Assembly (NCBI GenBank): GCA_025642065.1
Contig: JAODUP010001289.1
Location: forward strand, 35,001-99,000
From: Paralvinella palmiformis
Taxonomy: Eukaryota; Annelida; Polychaeta; Terebellida; Alvinellidae
DNA: 64,000 nt
Reading direction: 5' to 3'
Below are positions 51,701 to 62,959 of the stretch, piece after piece (within the stretch, counting starts at the first letter, position 1; every line of letters starts with the position of its first letter). Under the pieces are notes generated by a model. That model worked only from the letters and a program-made list of their open reading frames with translations, did not search any database and was not told the DNA's origin. Made by a program: the position numbers and the translations under genes.

Positions 51701-53069
51701 AGGCAGATGGCAACATACAAGGAGGAAGACAAAGCACTTAGGGTGAGTTTTTTATGTAAATGATTATTAGTTAGCTTTCTCATTTTGTTTTCATTCTTAA
51801 ATGTTAGATATGAACTGTTTGATAATTTCGATGGATTGTTTTGCAATTTATTGCACCAGGACTTAGAAATGAACTATTTTTGCATATTTCTGGTTACGCT
51901 AGTGCAAACAAAATAATAGCATCAACTCCACGTTCGACTGAAGTTAAATCATGGCCAGTTTGAACTGGTAACCTCATTTGTGTTGCAAAAACATGCTTCA
52001 TGGTGAAAACTTATCTTCTGTTGCAGGTCATGATGGATGTGGAGCAAGAAGAGACAATGGAAAGAGAACGAGAATTGCAGCAGCTGAAAGACGAAAAGAA
52101 ACTGTGGATATATAAGGAAAACATCACAGAATTATTATTTGGAAAAACAGGTCTGTACTAGGTTTTAGATACTATGCTATTATGTCCCGCCTCATGTACA
52201 AGATTGGTGCACTTATTTTGTTTATTTATGTTGTAGCCAAGACAACCTTTAATTCCTTTATGTTGTAACAAAGACAACCAAAAAGTTAGTGGTCTGTCAG
52301 GACAGTTCATCGTGGTTATACACCTTTACTGTATATTCAATTTAGCCATTTATAATATGTGTAAAAAGAGAGCTTCTGGAATTAAACAGAAAGAATGATT
52401 TGCTTTATATATTTCTTTCATTAGTCGCCATTCTCATATGTATCATCTCCCTCATCACTGAGATATGTGTTGACACGAAGTAGATCTCTGTTGAAATTTT
52501 ATTGTAGATGAAGTTGGTCTAGATAATCCAGTATATGCCTACAGGCAGTACCATGAATCAGCCCAGCATCATCTGGAGAGTTTTATTCAGATCAGGTAAA
52601 ATGTTTTGCATGTCGGGATACTGGTAGTTTTGCTATAAAATAATAAAAATAATAATTTCAGAAAGTTTAACCAGTTACGGGGCATATTATTGTTCCCAAT
52701 AAAGCTTGTCAGTATGTGAAATGACCCATTTTCCATATATCCATTTTGATCAATCATGTTATAAATTGTAAATGATGTAACATCAAAATACGTGGAATCA
52801 TTCTACTATGAATGTCCTCCTAGCAAATTAGCTAGTTTTTCATGATAGAAATCACATCAAATCTTGTTGGGATGACAGTTATGGCTAATACTGCTCACTA
52901 CTATCTGATCTCACATTTGGATGTTTTCAGGCATGGATGGGATGCCTACCTTGTGGATGAAGAAAATGAGGAAGGAAGCAGTATACCCAATGGCTGGATT
53001 GTCCCAGTAACGCCCTCAAATGAAATATGGGCTACTGCCCTGAAAGAAAATCAGCCACTGCATAGGTGA
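42709..53069 (+). CDS. PDCD7: PDCD7 / U11-U12 snRNP 59 kDa protein (minor spliceosome)
   Basis: Nine coding exons: 42709-44100, 44333-44464, 48295-48384, 49081-49212, 50426-50564, 51630-51742, 52027-52150, 52508-52595, 52931-53069. They sum to 2349 nt (782 residues), all junctions in frame. The first exon gives a 464-residue region rich in Q, S and P. Its core (43330-43690) is a tandem repeat of PPPGMPPPG(V/I)(D/I)P-like units. The rest is a charged helical region (KRMRTKR, RQKRRKKRNELDMEE, EVRRKQLEATRSLD, RERELQQLKDEKKLW), then the signature C-terminus HGWDAYLV...GSSIPNGWIVPVTPSNEIWATAL. That C-terminus and the proline-rich plus coiled-coil order fit PDCD7, which in the U11/U12 di-snRNP helps recognise U12-type introns. 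It is longer than the human protein (about 485), because of the N-terminal exon. Confidence 0.85.
43330..43690 (+). repeat. PDCD7: coding tandem repeat, proline-rich (PPPGMPPPG units) in PDCD7
   Basis: Imperfect units of about 36-45 nt such as ccaccaggtgtggatccaac and ccaggcatgcctccaccagg repeat over about 360 bp. The G/D-rich minus-strand ORFs at 43293-43888 are shadows. Confidence 0.85.
47112..47195 (+). mobile_element. tRNA-like SINE head, family D
   Basis: GATGGCATAGTGGTTAGAGCAC (A box) and GTTATGGGTTCTAAGC (B-box-like). It is cut directly by the MITE-like element that starts at 47196. Confidence 0.6.
47196..47456 (+). mobile_element. MITE-like element with GGGGTCAAT ends
   Basis: Starts ATGGGGTCAATACAATTTTGGAATTGA and ends AAATGGAATTGACCCCATG, an inverted-repeat pair. 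A secondary palindrome (ctactccaatcagtgattgg then agtag) sits at about 47370-47393. Same family as 36103 and 51154. Confidence 0.8.
49419..49772 (-). mobile_element. tRNA-derived SINE, family C, with duplicated tail unit
   Basis: AAT repeats with aatggccaaaat repeated three times (49419-49485), then tcaaatgaaggagatgcata, aaaaccttgccagttgcctg, head region with tgaccatatccatgggtaaa. Intron 4 of PDCD7, minus orientation. Confidence 0.7.
50565..51629 (+). other. PDCD7 intron 5
   Basis: Donor CGAG|GTTACT (weak), acceptor ttaatacag. Contains the MITE-like element at 51154-51440. Confidence 0.7.
51154..51440 (+). mobile_element. MITE-like element, same family as 36103
   Basis: Starts CATGGGGTCAATTCCATTTT. 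The inside has tcatggaagaaatatttctg and gcaaactttaattc; it ends near gtggaattgccc. Confidence 0.75.
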
Positions 53070-53125
53070 CACATGGTCATCTAACCGGTGACAGTTGTTT
53101 TTGTTAATTAAGTATGGAAAACCGG

Positions 53126-53131
53126 AATAAA
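53126..53131 (+). terminator. poly(A) signal AATAAA of PDCD7
   Basis: First AATAAA after the TGA stop, 57 nt downstream. Confidence 0.55.
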
Positions 53132-53139
53132 CATGACAA

Positions 53140-54600
53140 ATGTTTCAATTAAGCACCTTTTTATACCTGTTCAGCACCAGTTAAATCCGACCCCCTGATA
53201 TTGGATTTGTAACATCGTTAATTTATTTCTGTGCGCAGGTAATTGGACACAACACCAAAAAATTGTATGTTGAAATGATTTATTGGCGAGTTATTTTACA
53301 AAATGACTCAAAAGAACACTGGTCATTTATCACAGATTAATTGTGCAATAGATGAGATAGCTATTGTGCTTCTGCCTTGCAGCTCTTTGCCTTCAAAATT
53401 AAATAATATTAATGATATCAATTACTAATGGAACTATTTCTATTTTATTACCAACTTGCCAAAAGTACTTTACCAATCCACACACACACACACACACACA
53501 TGAAATCCTGATGTGATTAATCAACAACAGGTAATAATCTTTGGTGTCTGTAATTCACAAAGAATTATCAAAATTCTTTCTGGGACTCAGTGGCACAAAT
53601 TCATATATATATATATTACTCCAAGTGTCCTTTTAGTTATTTGTACAAGCCATTTGAATTAAATAAGGCTAGTCATTTTAAACTATGTATAAAACAACAC
53701 CTAAAGAATGTGTTACCAACAAAATTTGCATACTAGCTGTAATTCAAGTACCATCAGTTTCAGATTAACTGAGCCCCATAACATCATATGATCCCCCCAC
53801 CCCCAGAAAATTATCAATCCGACCTAAGACAAAAAAATTGAACTGAAAACAAAGGGCAAGATATTTGCTCTGGATAAATTACTCTGTAAAGTAACCTATT
53901 CCTATACAACAAACATATTACAAACTAATCACCAGATAAATATCCTAAACTTAGGGCCTTAAATATTCATCAACTGTTAAAGCACAAAAATCTCCAACAA
54001 CCTTGAAATTATCGAAAAGAACCTCGGAATGTTTAAAAAAATATTATTTCCATTAAATTACATATATTAATGGTTGTAATGCACCCTTGCTACACCAAAG
54101 ATCTTTTTTTTAAATACAAATTTAATCATTCTCGCACAGGAACAAATATTGGATTGGACCTTGTTAAGCCTTTAAATCTTTGAAGCCAGCAAAGACTCGT
54201 CACAGTAAACAAACCATCCACCACAATAACATGGTGGAACAAATACTTTCAGTCATAACGTACAATAACACAGTGCTTGAGCCTTCTAGATGAAGGTACT
54301 TTATCTTATTAAAGAGTATTATGAAATGGCATCATTAAGTCAGCTGAACACCAGGCCAAAATTGTTGGCCATATAACCAAGCTCGTTCTTTCTAAAACCA
54401 CAACCTGCGTTTCACTTAAAGTCGTTTCAAAGTCTTTACTAGCTTAGATGTTAAAGTGGATTCTCTAAAAGCTCAACAATACAAGAGGATAACAACCAAC
54501 TGGTGAAACCGTTCCAAGAAAACTGAATGTAAATTCATTCTAAAATTTCTGTCTCGATGCAGAAAATCACACGATGAGATATGACTGAAATGCCATAAAC
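53140..54600. other. intergenic between convergent PDCD7 and DCAF12
   Basis: CA repeat at 53480-53501, short AT runs near 53605. No gene. The two genes converge here, so this holds both 3' flanks. Confidence 0.5.
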
Positions 54601-54610
54601 GTATCCGACA

Positions 54611-54616
54611 TTTATT
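54611..54616 (-). terminator. candidate poly(A) signal of DCAF12
   Basis: Plus-strand tttatt reads AATAAA on the minus strand, about 90 nt after the DCAF12 stop. Confidence 0.35.
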
Positions 54617-54704
54617 AATGCCCAGCATTGAAAATAATAGTAATAAATGCCAAATCCATTCACCAGGTTCTTTCACACACACACACACATAAATCTGCTG
54701 ACGA

Positions 54705-57570
54705 TCAGCTCCAAAGACCAGCATAGTTTCCCCACAGACCTGCTGGAAGCGGCCCTCCAGCTGTGAACAGCTTTGTTCCAGACTCGTCCCAGGAATGTGT
54801 GTAGATAGCATTGGGATATTCCGTATTAGAGAAAAAATCCCGATAGGTGTCATCTTGTTTCTGTGAACAAAAAGAAGCAAGAACCTATGTAGTTTTAATA
54901 TCATGATTGGACTTATAATTATCACACTCATCTACACAAACAATTGTGTTATATATTAACTGAGATGTGTCGGAGATCACTGCTCTTTCAAAGAGTCATA
55001 ATTTGGGCTGATGAAGCTAACATGCTTACCAACCATCCTTTGCCCAGCTGAATGCTGATGGGGTGGCCACAGTCATGCTCGAGATAGCGACCCGCTCGCA
55101 AGTCAAAGAAATATATTGTGCCAGCTCCTGTGCCTATAGTCAACATATCTTCTTTGAAATATAAAGACCTAATTCCTGTATTTAAAAAAAAGTGGTGACG
55201 CCATATAACCATAATAGAAAATACATATTAAATCATTCAGATGAAACTTATTCAATCAGCTGGTATTATTTGTTGCTTGAAACTCCAAAGATTACTTTTA
55301 AATGCTTCTGTATTAAGATTGGTTAGACAAAATTTAACTTGTTCAGTTCAATGTCTTTAATAAGCATCTTGACAATATATAAAATTAGAACAGCCTGAAG
55401 GTTAATAACATTCACAAATATAAAAAACTGTGTTAAAATTAAAAAAAAGTTCCTCGCTCATTTTAAATGGCACACAGAAATCGGATGAAATGGCACAAAA
55501 TACAAACCACATCCTCGTTGTTTAGACACCACATGGTTAATTTGCTTTAGACTCCTAGGATCAATCAGTGCCACATGTGACTGTGATCCTACCCCATAGA
55601 GATTATGAGCTTCACAGACTCCTAAACAGACATTCTCTCTGATGTGTACCAATTTCTGTTGTGTTTTCTGTGAACAGGACCAATCAGATTATATAGTTAT
55701 ACTATAGATAGACATCTTGCGCAGAATAACTCTTACAAAAACACAGTTCTACAAATCGATTCATCAATAATTATGGATAAATTTATAATACTTCTCCGAG
55801 CCAAAACCAATTTCTGTGTATTAATCTGTGAGCCATTAACACATCACAGAATATGAATTGTAACATTAAAAAGCTAGGTACATTTTAACCCATTGGTAGC
55901 AACAATACTTCATCTATATCCTGCACAGCCACTGCTGCATTTGAAGCCAATAAACATACAACTACTCTCCCAACACCAATGCTGAAGATCTCTCTTAGTG
56001 CTGTATGCATGATAGCATATTTAAATTATATAACACACCAATCCAAATCTGAGAACAAAATACCTGTATAAATGTGTTGGCATCCCATAAGTGAAGGTAT
56101 GCATTCAATGATAATGCCAGCAACTCCTGAAAATAAAATATTCTTATATATATATATATATATATATATATGGGAGAAAAAAAAGAGGGAGACACTGACT
56201 ACTAAGGCAGTTATTTTACATGGCAGGCTACCTCAAATGAGGGAGACACATATGGTCTGTAATTTACTGTTTCAACACAAGAACTAATTCTAAACAAATT
56301 TAAAATAGATGGCATATTCAGTGAAGAAAATCTTGCCAGATGTCTGGCAGAATGAAAAGCTCCTGCTACTTTAATGGCACAGCCAGGATTCGAACCCCCA
56401 ACAAAACTACCCATAACGATGTAGTAATGCATCACTTGATCAATTTAATGTTAAAGACTTGGGTGGTTTGTTATGGTGTAACAGGTCATGAAAACAGTTA
56501 ATGTTAGTTCCTCTCTCCTGTCATATACTTGTATATAAAACAGACCACAAGAAACACAAAAATACTAATTATGCATTTCACTTCTACAACCAATAAATGA
56601 GAAACATTTATGTCAATTGGAAATTAACCAAATTCATAAGAATCCTCATCAACAAAAATACTGGAGAAATTTTTAATTTAATCACTAATTAATAACTTTA
56701 TCAATAAATATGATAATTACCTTCTTTCTAAAATATATTACCTAAATAATCTGGGAATGTATATGAACTATCCACTAGATTTAGTTGCATGCTATTAAAT
56801 AATTTGATATCATTTCTCGTAGGCAAAGCAGTTATTTAAAAAATAATACCCCAGATAATTTCTTTAGGCTATGTTTTATGTCATATGTGTACTTGATGTA
56901 AATGCAACCTCATACAACACAAGCATACAAGTAATGGCAACCATATGGTGATTTAAATGCTATATTTTCAAACAAAAATATGTCCCATCAGACACGTGAA
57001 CAAACCTGAGTTTTACTATTATAGGCCATGGCACGGACTTTCTCTGCTTTCTTACAAATTCGTACGGCCTTCGGCTTGATGAAGCTGTAGTCTGGAACAT
57101 GCACAGATTTTGATGGACTGACTAGATTAGCATCATCATCTTCTCTGATGCACCACAGCGCCATGCTGTTGTCTCTTGAACCTACAAATAAGACATAGAA
57201 GTGACGTAAATGTTGCCATGATCAATGTATCAGTCAACTACAGACTTGTCATATTGTTCTCTAGCTAGTGATACTACTCTAGTTTTGCCAAGACCTAAGA
57301 TTATTTCAAATATTCCAACAAGGTTTGGCTGAAGGTACTGATTTCATGTGTATGTTTATCTTGTACATTGAAACTGTACAAGCCTAGAATAGAACCATCA
57401 CACACACACACACATGTGTGTATATATATTAGTTAATCTATATAATCAGGTAATATGTATATTACCTGAAATTTTCAAGTATCATGTATTAAATCTCTGT
57501 TAGCAATACATGTATTACCTGAAAATTTAGGTAATATACATATTACATGATTATACAGATTAACTGTCAC

Positions 57571-57604
<34 letters not shown>

Positions 57605-58003
57605 TAATCAGATCAGTCTATTTGGTATGTTTAGAACAGTTAATCAAGGGGAGCAGACGGTACAAATGGTATCTGTAAATACAATGGTATGCCAGAGTGT
57701 TTTATCGTTCCTTGTACAGGCAAAGGTATTTAAAAGTACCTTGCTGTGCACTTTTTTTAAATAATTCAGTGGAGACGGCAGCGCCATTTAACGTGGTCAG
57801 CCACCCACGATGTAGTGAGCCGAGAAATTAATCCCTGGAAAAGTTTCGACCTCTTACGGGGTTCGAACCTGCGACCGTTGGCACCAAGTGCCGAGTGCTT
57901 AACCGCTAGGCCACCGGAGCTCACTAAACTGCAGCTACAATACAGACAGTCGTAAATTAAATGACTTCCAGAAGACTGGAATACGGTCAATCGAATTAAC
58001 TGT

Positions 58004-58052
<49 letters not shown>

Positions 58053-58641
58053 TTTTGTATGTTTAGTTTCAAGTATATACATGTTCATTTGTGTATAGAT
58101 TTATAGAGGTACAGGTTTAAAGGATGTTTATGTGTTGATGTTCAGAGCCAGTGTCACCACATATAGGTATCTTAAAATACACATTGCTTGTGCCAGACCT
58201 ATTTTAATCTAGATTCCTTGTTACACCAAAGTAATAAAAGTATCCTGTGGCTGTGACACATTTGTCATGTGTGGAAAGCAGATTAGTTGTACCCCATACA
58301 CTGATCAGTAGAGCAAAGATATATATAGGCCTATGTATGTATAGATGTGTGGAGGTTTTTTGTATGTTTAGGTTCAAGTATGTACAGATTTATTTGTGGA
58401 TAGATTTATATCCTAAAACACACTAGTGCACACAGATCCTAAAACACATGCACACACACACACATATATATAAATAAAAGCAAATGTGTGTGTGTTTGCA
58501 AAACATACATTCACCAGGTGACAGCACTATATCATGACTAACTGGTGTTCCCCTGTATTATTTCCCCTGTGTGTGTTTACAAAATATTCTGAGAAAAGAG
58601 TTAAATGGCAGTAAAAGTCTGCACGAAGCACAGCTTTTAAA

Positions 58642-58678
<37 letters not shown>

Positions 58679-59729
58679 TACCTGACACAACAAATTCATC
58701 ATCTAACCATTTAATGTCAAAGATCCAATCTGTATGTCCAAACTGCAAGAATTAACAGCACAAGACTAAATAGTATAAACAAAGATTCTTATCTAACAAA
58801 ACAGACACATAATTAGCAATTATCACAAACAAAGAGTCACACTGAACATTACACACCTCACCAACACAAACTGGATCGAATGTTGGAAGCTTGTATACAG
58901 CCAGATCGTTAGTATTTTTTCCACCTGTAGCCAACAGAGACTTAGATGGATTGACCGCAATGCTGTGTATACCACACGGACAATCTGCAGCCTCACTGTC
59001 TGAACAGCTCCTCAGCGATGGTATGTGGACTATCTGCCTCGTGATCAAGTCCATCACTTTCAGCTGTACAAAAAACATTGAATTAGAAAGACATCCCAGT
59101 TATTGTTATCATACTGCACCAAACAAATATTAATTTATACTATAATAGCATTGTTATTTGATGTTATTCTTGCACTATATCCTGTTGTGCATGTGACACC
59201 GAGCAGTAGAAGAAAACCTAATATCCTGTTGGCTGTGCATTTAAATGTTGGTAACTTAGAATTTAATGGTTTAATACAAATGTCTTGTTTTCAACCAACA
59301 GACACGCCAATTTGTAATAGTAATAAATGACAAAACTACATATCTGAAAGAATGCAATTGTGAGATAAGTAGGTACACAAAACTGACAAAAATGTCACAG
59401 ATTCCTCAATCAGGTATATTTACCATATTGCATTTTGTACCAAAAACGACTTGTCTATCCGATAACCACTGTGATGCAAATATTTTGTTTATTTCACCAA
59501 GTTTATATTCTTTTTCTCGTAGCAGTCGAGGAATCTGCCTATCAGCGTAGGACACAGTCAAGTTTCTCACTCTGGCAGGTGGATAGGAGGTGTACTGTCT
59601 ATCCTGCAGGTGCTTCAGCAATGCCTTTGTTGGCCACAAATCAAAACTGTCATGTTTCGGCTGGAGACTTCTGTGGTCGATATTCTGACATCTGGTATGA
59701 AATTTGGGCAGCAGTGACCGATCATCCAT
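54705..59729 (-). CDS. DCAF12: DCAF12-like WD40 substrate receptor of CUL4-DDB1 ubiquitin ligase
   Basis: Eight coding exons: 59729-59424, 59063-58857, 58742-58682, 57181-57006, 56126-56064, 55667-55508, 55175-55030, 54860-54705. They sum to 1275 nt, 424 residues, all in phase. Text in order: [129 protein letters not shown]...[57 protein letters not shown]; and the end [17 protein letters not shown]. This matches DCAF12, whose WD40 propeller binds DDB1 and reads C-terminal di-glutamate degrons. The start at 59729 follows an in-frame TAA; an acceptor at 59755 (tttcag) implies a non-coding first exon upstream. The human protein is slightly longer (about 453), mainly at the N-terminus. Confidence 0.9.
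56145..56425 (-). mobile_element. tRNA-derived SINE, family C
   Basis: AT run at 56145-56170, then tcaaatgagggagacacata, gaaaatcttgccagatgtct, B box GGGGGTTCGAATCC on the minus strand. Intron 4 of DCAF12. Confidence 0.7.
56430..57005 (-). other. DCAF12 intron 4, remainder
   Basis: AT-rich, no recognised element. Confidence 0.5.
57429..57566. repeat. foldback (inverted repeat, arms about 45 nt) in DCAF12 intron 3
   Basis: The left arm aatctatataatcaggtaat, atgtatattacctgaaattt (57436-57478) is mirrored by ctgaaaatttaggtaatata, catattacatgattatacag (57518-57560). The loop is about 40 nt. Palindromic tgtatatta units also lie within the arms. Confidence 0.8.
57746..57995 (-). mobile_element. 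SINE, family B, head-proximal part with extra 5' segment
   Basis: Family B from gccgtctccactgaattatt to the head GCTCCGGTGGCCTAGCGGTTAAGC with B box GGTTCGAACCC (intact), followed by the same 75-bp extra segment as at 39501-39576. The 3' half of the element is missing. DCAF12 intron 3. Confidence 0.85.
57997..58052. repeat. ttaactgtcac plus (AT)n(GT)n, direct copy of 57563-57610
   Basis: The block ttaactgtcacatatatata then GT units occurs on both sides of 57611-57994. Confidence 0.85.
58645..58676. repeat. (AT)n next to a DCAF12 donor site
   Basis: The AT run ends a few bases from the donor of the 58742-58682 exon. Confidence 0.9.
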
Positions 59730-59759
59730 TTATTTTGAAGAATGTAGTCTTGACCTGAA

Positions 59760-60475
59760 AGTACACACAAAAGATTATTATGGCATTTATAATATGGTTG
59801 AATGAGTGGCATACTATCATTTCACAATTAATTTCAGGATGCGAAATAAACAACATCTTTCTGACATAATAATTGCTGGACTGATAACTATGACATAAAG
59901 TCAGCCTGTCATGCGGCATCAATTTGGAAAATTAAACAAACCAAGGGAAACGTCTGTCTTTTTGTATCTAATCAAACAATAAGGTTACAGCTAATCAGAG
60001 ATTGTGCTCATAAACTATGACAAGTTGTTATAATATGTGTATGAGAGCAGCAAACAACTAGGATCATAGATGTCTGTGTTAACAGGGACAAAATGACCTT
60101 TTAATCCTGGAAAAACAACACAATCATATGTACAGTACAATAAGGTAGCCATCAGACTAGGTGTTGGATCATCTAGTAGTCATTTCTTCAACGATAGTTA
60201 TCCAGAATCATTAGCAAGCCGATGATGATAAATTACATGAGCCTGCCAAGGAAAGAATGTTGGACGACTGCGATCTTGATGACATGGAACTGTATGATTG
60301 GCATACATAAAGGCTGTGGTGTAAAGATACTGATAATGTTCATAACCGGTTCAGAAATCTTACCAAAGCATACCAGTTCTTTTTGCTGGTATAATCTAAG
60401 AACTTATTTCACACCCTCTAATTATGTTTATCTGATCAGTGCGCAACCAGCAACAGATGTGATTTACAGCCAACG
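59760..60475. other. DCAF12 upstream region
   Basis: Should contain the non-coding first exon or first intron of DCAF12. No promoter element is clear. A plus ORF at 60222 (89 codons) has no recognised content. Confidence 0.4.
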
Positions 60476-60596
60476 GTTGTGCATGTGGTAGGCCAAATGG
60501 ACCGAGCGACCTCCAAAGGTAATGAGGCGAAGTGAAAGATGAAATAACCTTCTGGTATGCCCATGCCAAGATTCGAACCCTGGTGATAGAATAGAA
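60476..60596 (-). mobile_element. SINE, family A, truncated at both ends
   Basis: tgtgcatgtggtaggccaaa, tggaccgagcgacctccaaa, ggtaatgaggcgaagtgaaa, then GATTCGAACCC as B box. The head beyond the B box is lost. Confidence 0.8.
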
Positions 60597-60599
60597 CAG

Positions 60600-61024
60600 C
60601 CAGTTATTTAGCTCTGCACATGATTATGAGCTACTTATTCTATTATTAAAATTTAAACTAGTTGTTAATTCAAATTGCTGTAGGAAGTATATTGTTTCAT
60701 CAAAAAATAAAAGTTTTAGTAATAATACAATTTCGTGATAATTTATGTAACATCTGATTGCACGCAACCACAAAACTTATTTGCTGTAAACAGATTTTTC
60801 ATTACATATTTTACAGATCGGCTTGTTTACTATGAGATTTAAAAAAGTGGAGCACTGATCAAACCAAAACTTTTTTATAAGCATGGTTTTCTTTGTAAAT
60901 CATGTTGTTATATACCAATTTTTTACTGTATGTCTAATATCTAAATTCACAACATTGTCTCCTTGATGTAATGCCTTAAAAGTAGGAGCACTGTGAGGTC
61001 AATTTGTTTTATATTTGTATATTT
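60600..61024. other. AT-rich intergenic stretch
   Basis: Nothing recognised. Confidence 0.4.
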
Positions 61025-61027
61025 ATA

Positions 61028-61125
61028 TATGTGAGTGGTGGGGGAGGAGCTTTTCGTAACCACCCAACATAGAGGCTGTGCTGAATAAGCGACAGCCTGG
61101 AGATTCTACACGAAAAACAAAGCAA
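61028..61125 (+). mobile_element. SINE family B 3'-end fragment
   Basis: gtgagtggtgggggaggagc, acatagaggctgtgctgaat, aagcgacagcctgg, then aaaacaaa units. Confidence 0.75.
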
Positions 61126-61192
61126 ATCAAACCAAAGTTCTGGATAATTTTTGTTCCAGTATATTCATAATACCACATGTAAGTGTTAACAT

Positions 61193-61335
61193 TGTAAAAA
61201 TGGTAAATTAATTTGCGGATTAATTTTTTTTTGTAGGAACTTTCAATTCCAGTTTTCTCAATTCCAGTTTTTTTAAATAATCAATTCCAAACTGACCATT
61301 AATTCCAATTCCGGAATTGAATTGACCCCATTTCC
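61193..61335 (+). mobile_element. half-length MITE-like element (GAATTGACCCC end)
   Basis: ttaatttgcggattaatttt, actttcaattccag and the end ccggaattgaattgacccca match the right half of the 36103 family. Confidence 0.65.
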
Positions 61336-61339
61336 GATC

Positions 61340-62720
61340 TAAGTTATTCACAACTACAGTCAGACCTCATCTGAAGTACAGCAGCATTAATTTGGAATCT
61401 AAGATTGATGAGGGACAAAATGCAGATTAAGAAGGACTACCAAGTGGATCCCTGAATTTAAGCGTCACTCATAAGAAGCCAACTTACAGCATTAGATGAA
61501 CATGAGAGGAGCCTTCGAAAAACTGCACTGAAAAGCAGGAAAGGAAATCACAGAGCGAAATTAGCCACATTTGGGCTGTTGGAAGCGAGCCAAATTAGGG
61601 TTTTGTGCATTTTAGGACAATCTGAGTGAGACTAAAACATCTGCAAGTTTTGCAAGATAATCTTTTTAAGCCACCAGTTTGACTCACTCCCCAAAACATT
61701 ATTTTTGACTCTGGAAAACTCTCATCACCGATTAGATCTACCATCACTTGATTACTGTAGGAGGAAAAGACACACATGCATAACCGTAATATTGATCTTT
61801 TGCTTTTTTATTCGGTTCTAGATAGGTCTTTTTGGAGTACCACTGTACAGCACCTTTGAATGGCTTATGCTAGCAAGGGTACTTTATTAAACAAACGTTA
61901 GTATTAAAAGATCATAAATGTTTTCGATAGAGTAGACTTCAAGCTATTCTTTGAGATTAGTGTGGGTGTATCCATTAGAAGACATCACAAAAATCTAGTA
62001 AAGAACCAAGCAAATATACATACACAACATCCTGTCTATATCCAAAGAGTCATCAACAACAACAACCCCACTGATGTGATCACTAGTCTTTCACTAAATT
62101 CACTCATATCCAGATTAGACCTATATTGGTATACTGAGCAATAAAAGTGTCAGTGACCATACTAATTCTATTTTAAATTGTAGCTAACCAGTGAAGACCA
62201 GAATAAAGCATTGGGCTACGCCTCTATACTGTGTATCTAGGTATGACATCAAAGAGCATCACCCAGCCTTTTCAGTAGAGAACAGAGTACCAGTAGATGA
62301 CCCATTACAAAAAGTGGACAGCAGCTCACCTGTGGTTGCCTGTAAAAACACTGTGATGCCATTGCTGTGCGTTGCTAGAGGAAGGTATGGATGTAGGGAA
62401 ATAGTGAAGGGCTGGTTGTGAGGGAGTGGTAGTCACACTACCACAGTAGTGCCCCTTTTCACCATTGGAAGGAGGGTTAGGGGCTCTCCCCTGCAAAAAT
62501 TGGGGAAATGGAGTATTTGGTGCACATTAGGTCACTTTCCCACCAAAACTAAAGTAGCAGACTGATTTTCTGCTGATAAGATATGCAACGAGCGACTGTA
62601 AAATAGACAATGTATAACTATAAGTGACAGATGTTGGCTGCTATTGAAAGGGCTGATCACCCCTCTAAATTTTGTGTTATATTTAGTCTCTCCCCAAAAG
62701 ATAAATATTTTTGACTATGT
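61340..62720. other. intergenic, nothing recognised
   Basis: No gene supported. ORFs at 61595 (minus), 61962 and 62191 (plus) have no family features. Confidence 0.4.
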
Positions 62721-62804
62721 CCATCCTCATGTCAGATAAAAGGCTGCTATATTTCCTGTATTATCACTCGGGAATGGTCTGTTGGTTTGTTTAGCCTCAT
62801 CACC

Positions 62805-62955
62805 AGTTACACCTGAAATGTTTGGCTGATGGGCAACTCTTTCAGTAAAACGTCCCCAAAACACATATACATAAGCTGGATTTGAATCCACAACCTGGAG
62901 GTTTGCAGCCCAATCCTCTAATTGTAATTGATAAATTTGGAATTGGAGTTTGCGA
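62805..62955 (-). mobile_element. tRNA-like SINE fragment, family D, joined to MITE scrap
   Basis: Complement of AACCTCCAGGTTGTGGATTCAAATCC matches the family D head at 47150. It is followed by gataaatttggaattggagt, a scrap of the 36103 MITE family, the same neighbour order as at 47112-47456. Confidence 0.5.
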
Positions 62956-62959
62956 CTCA

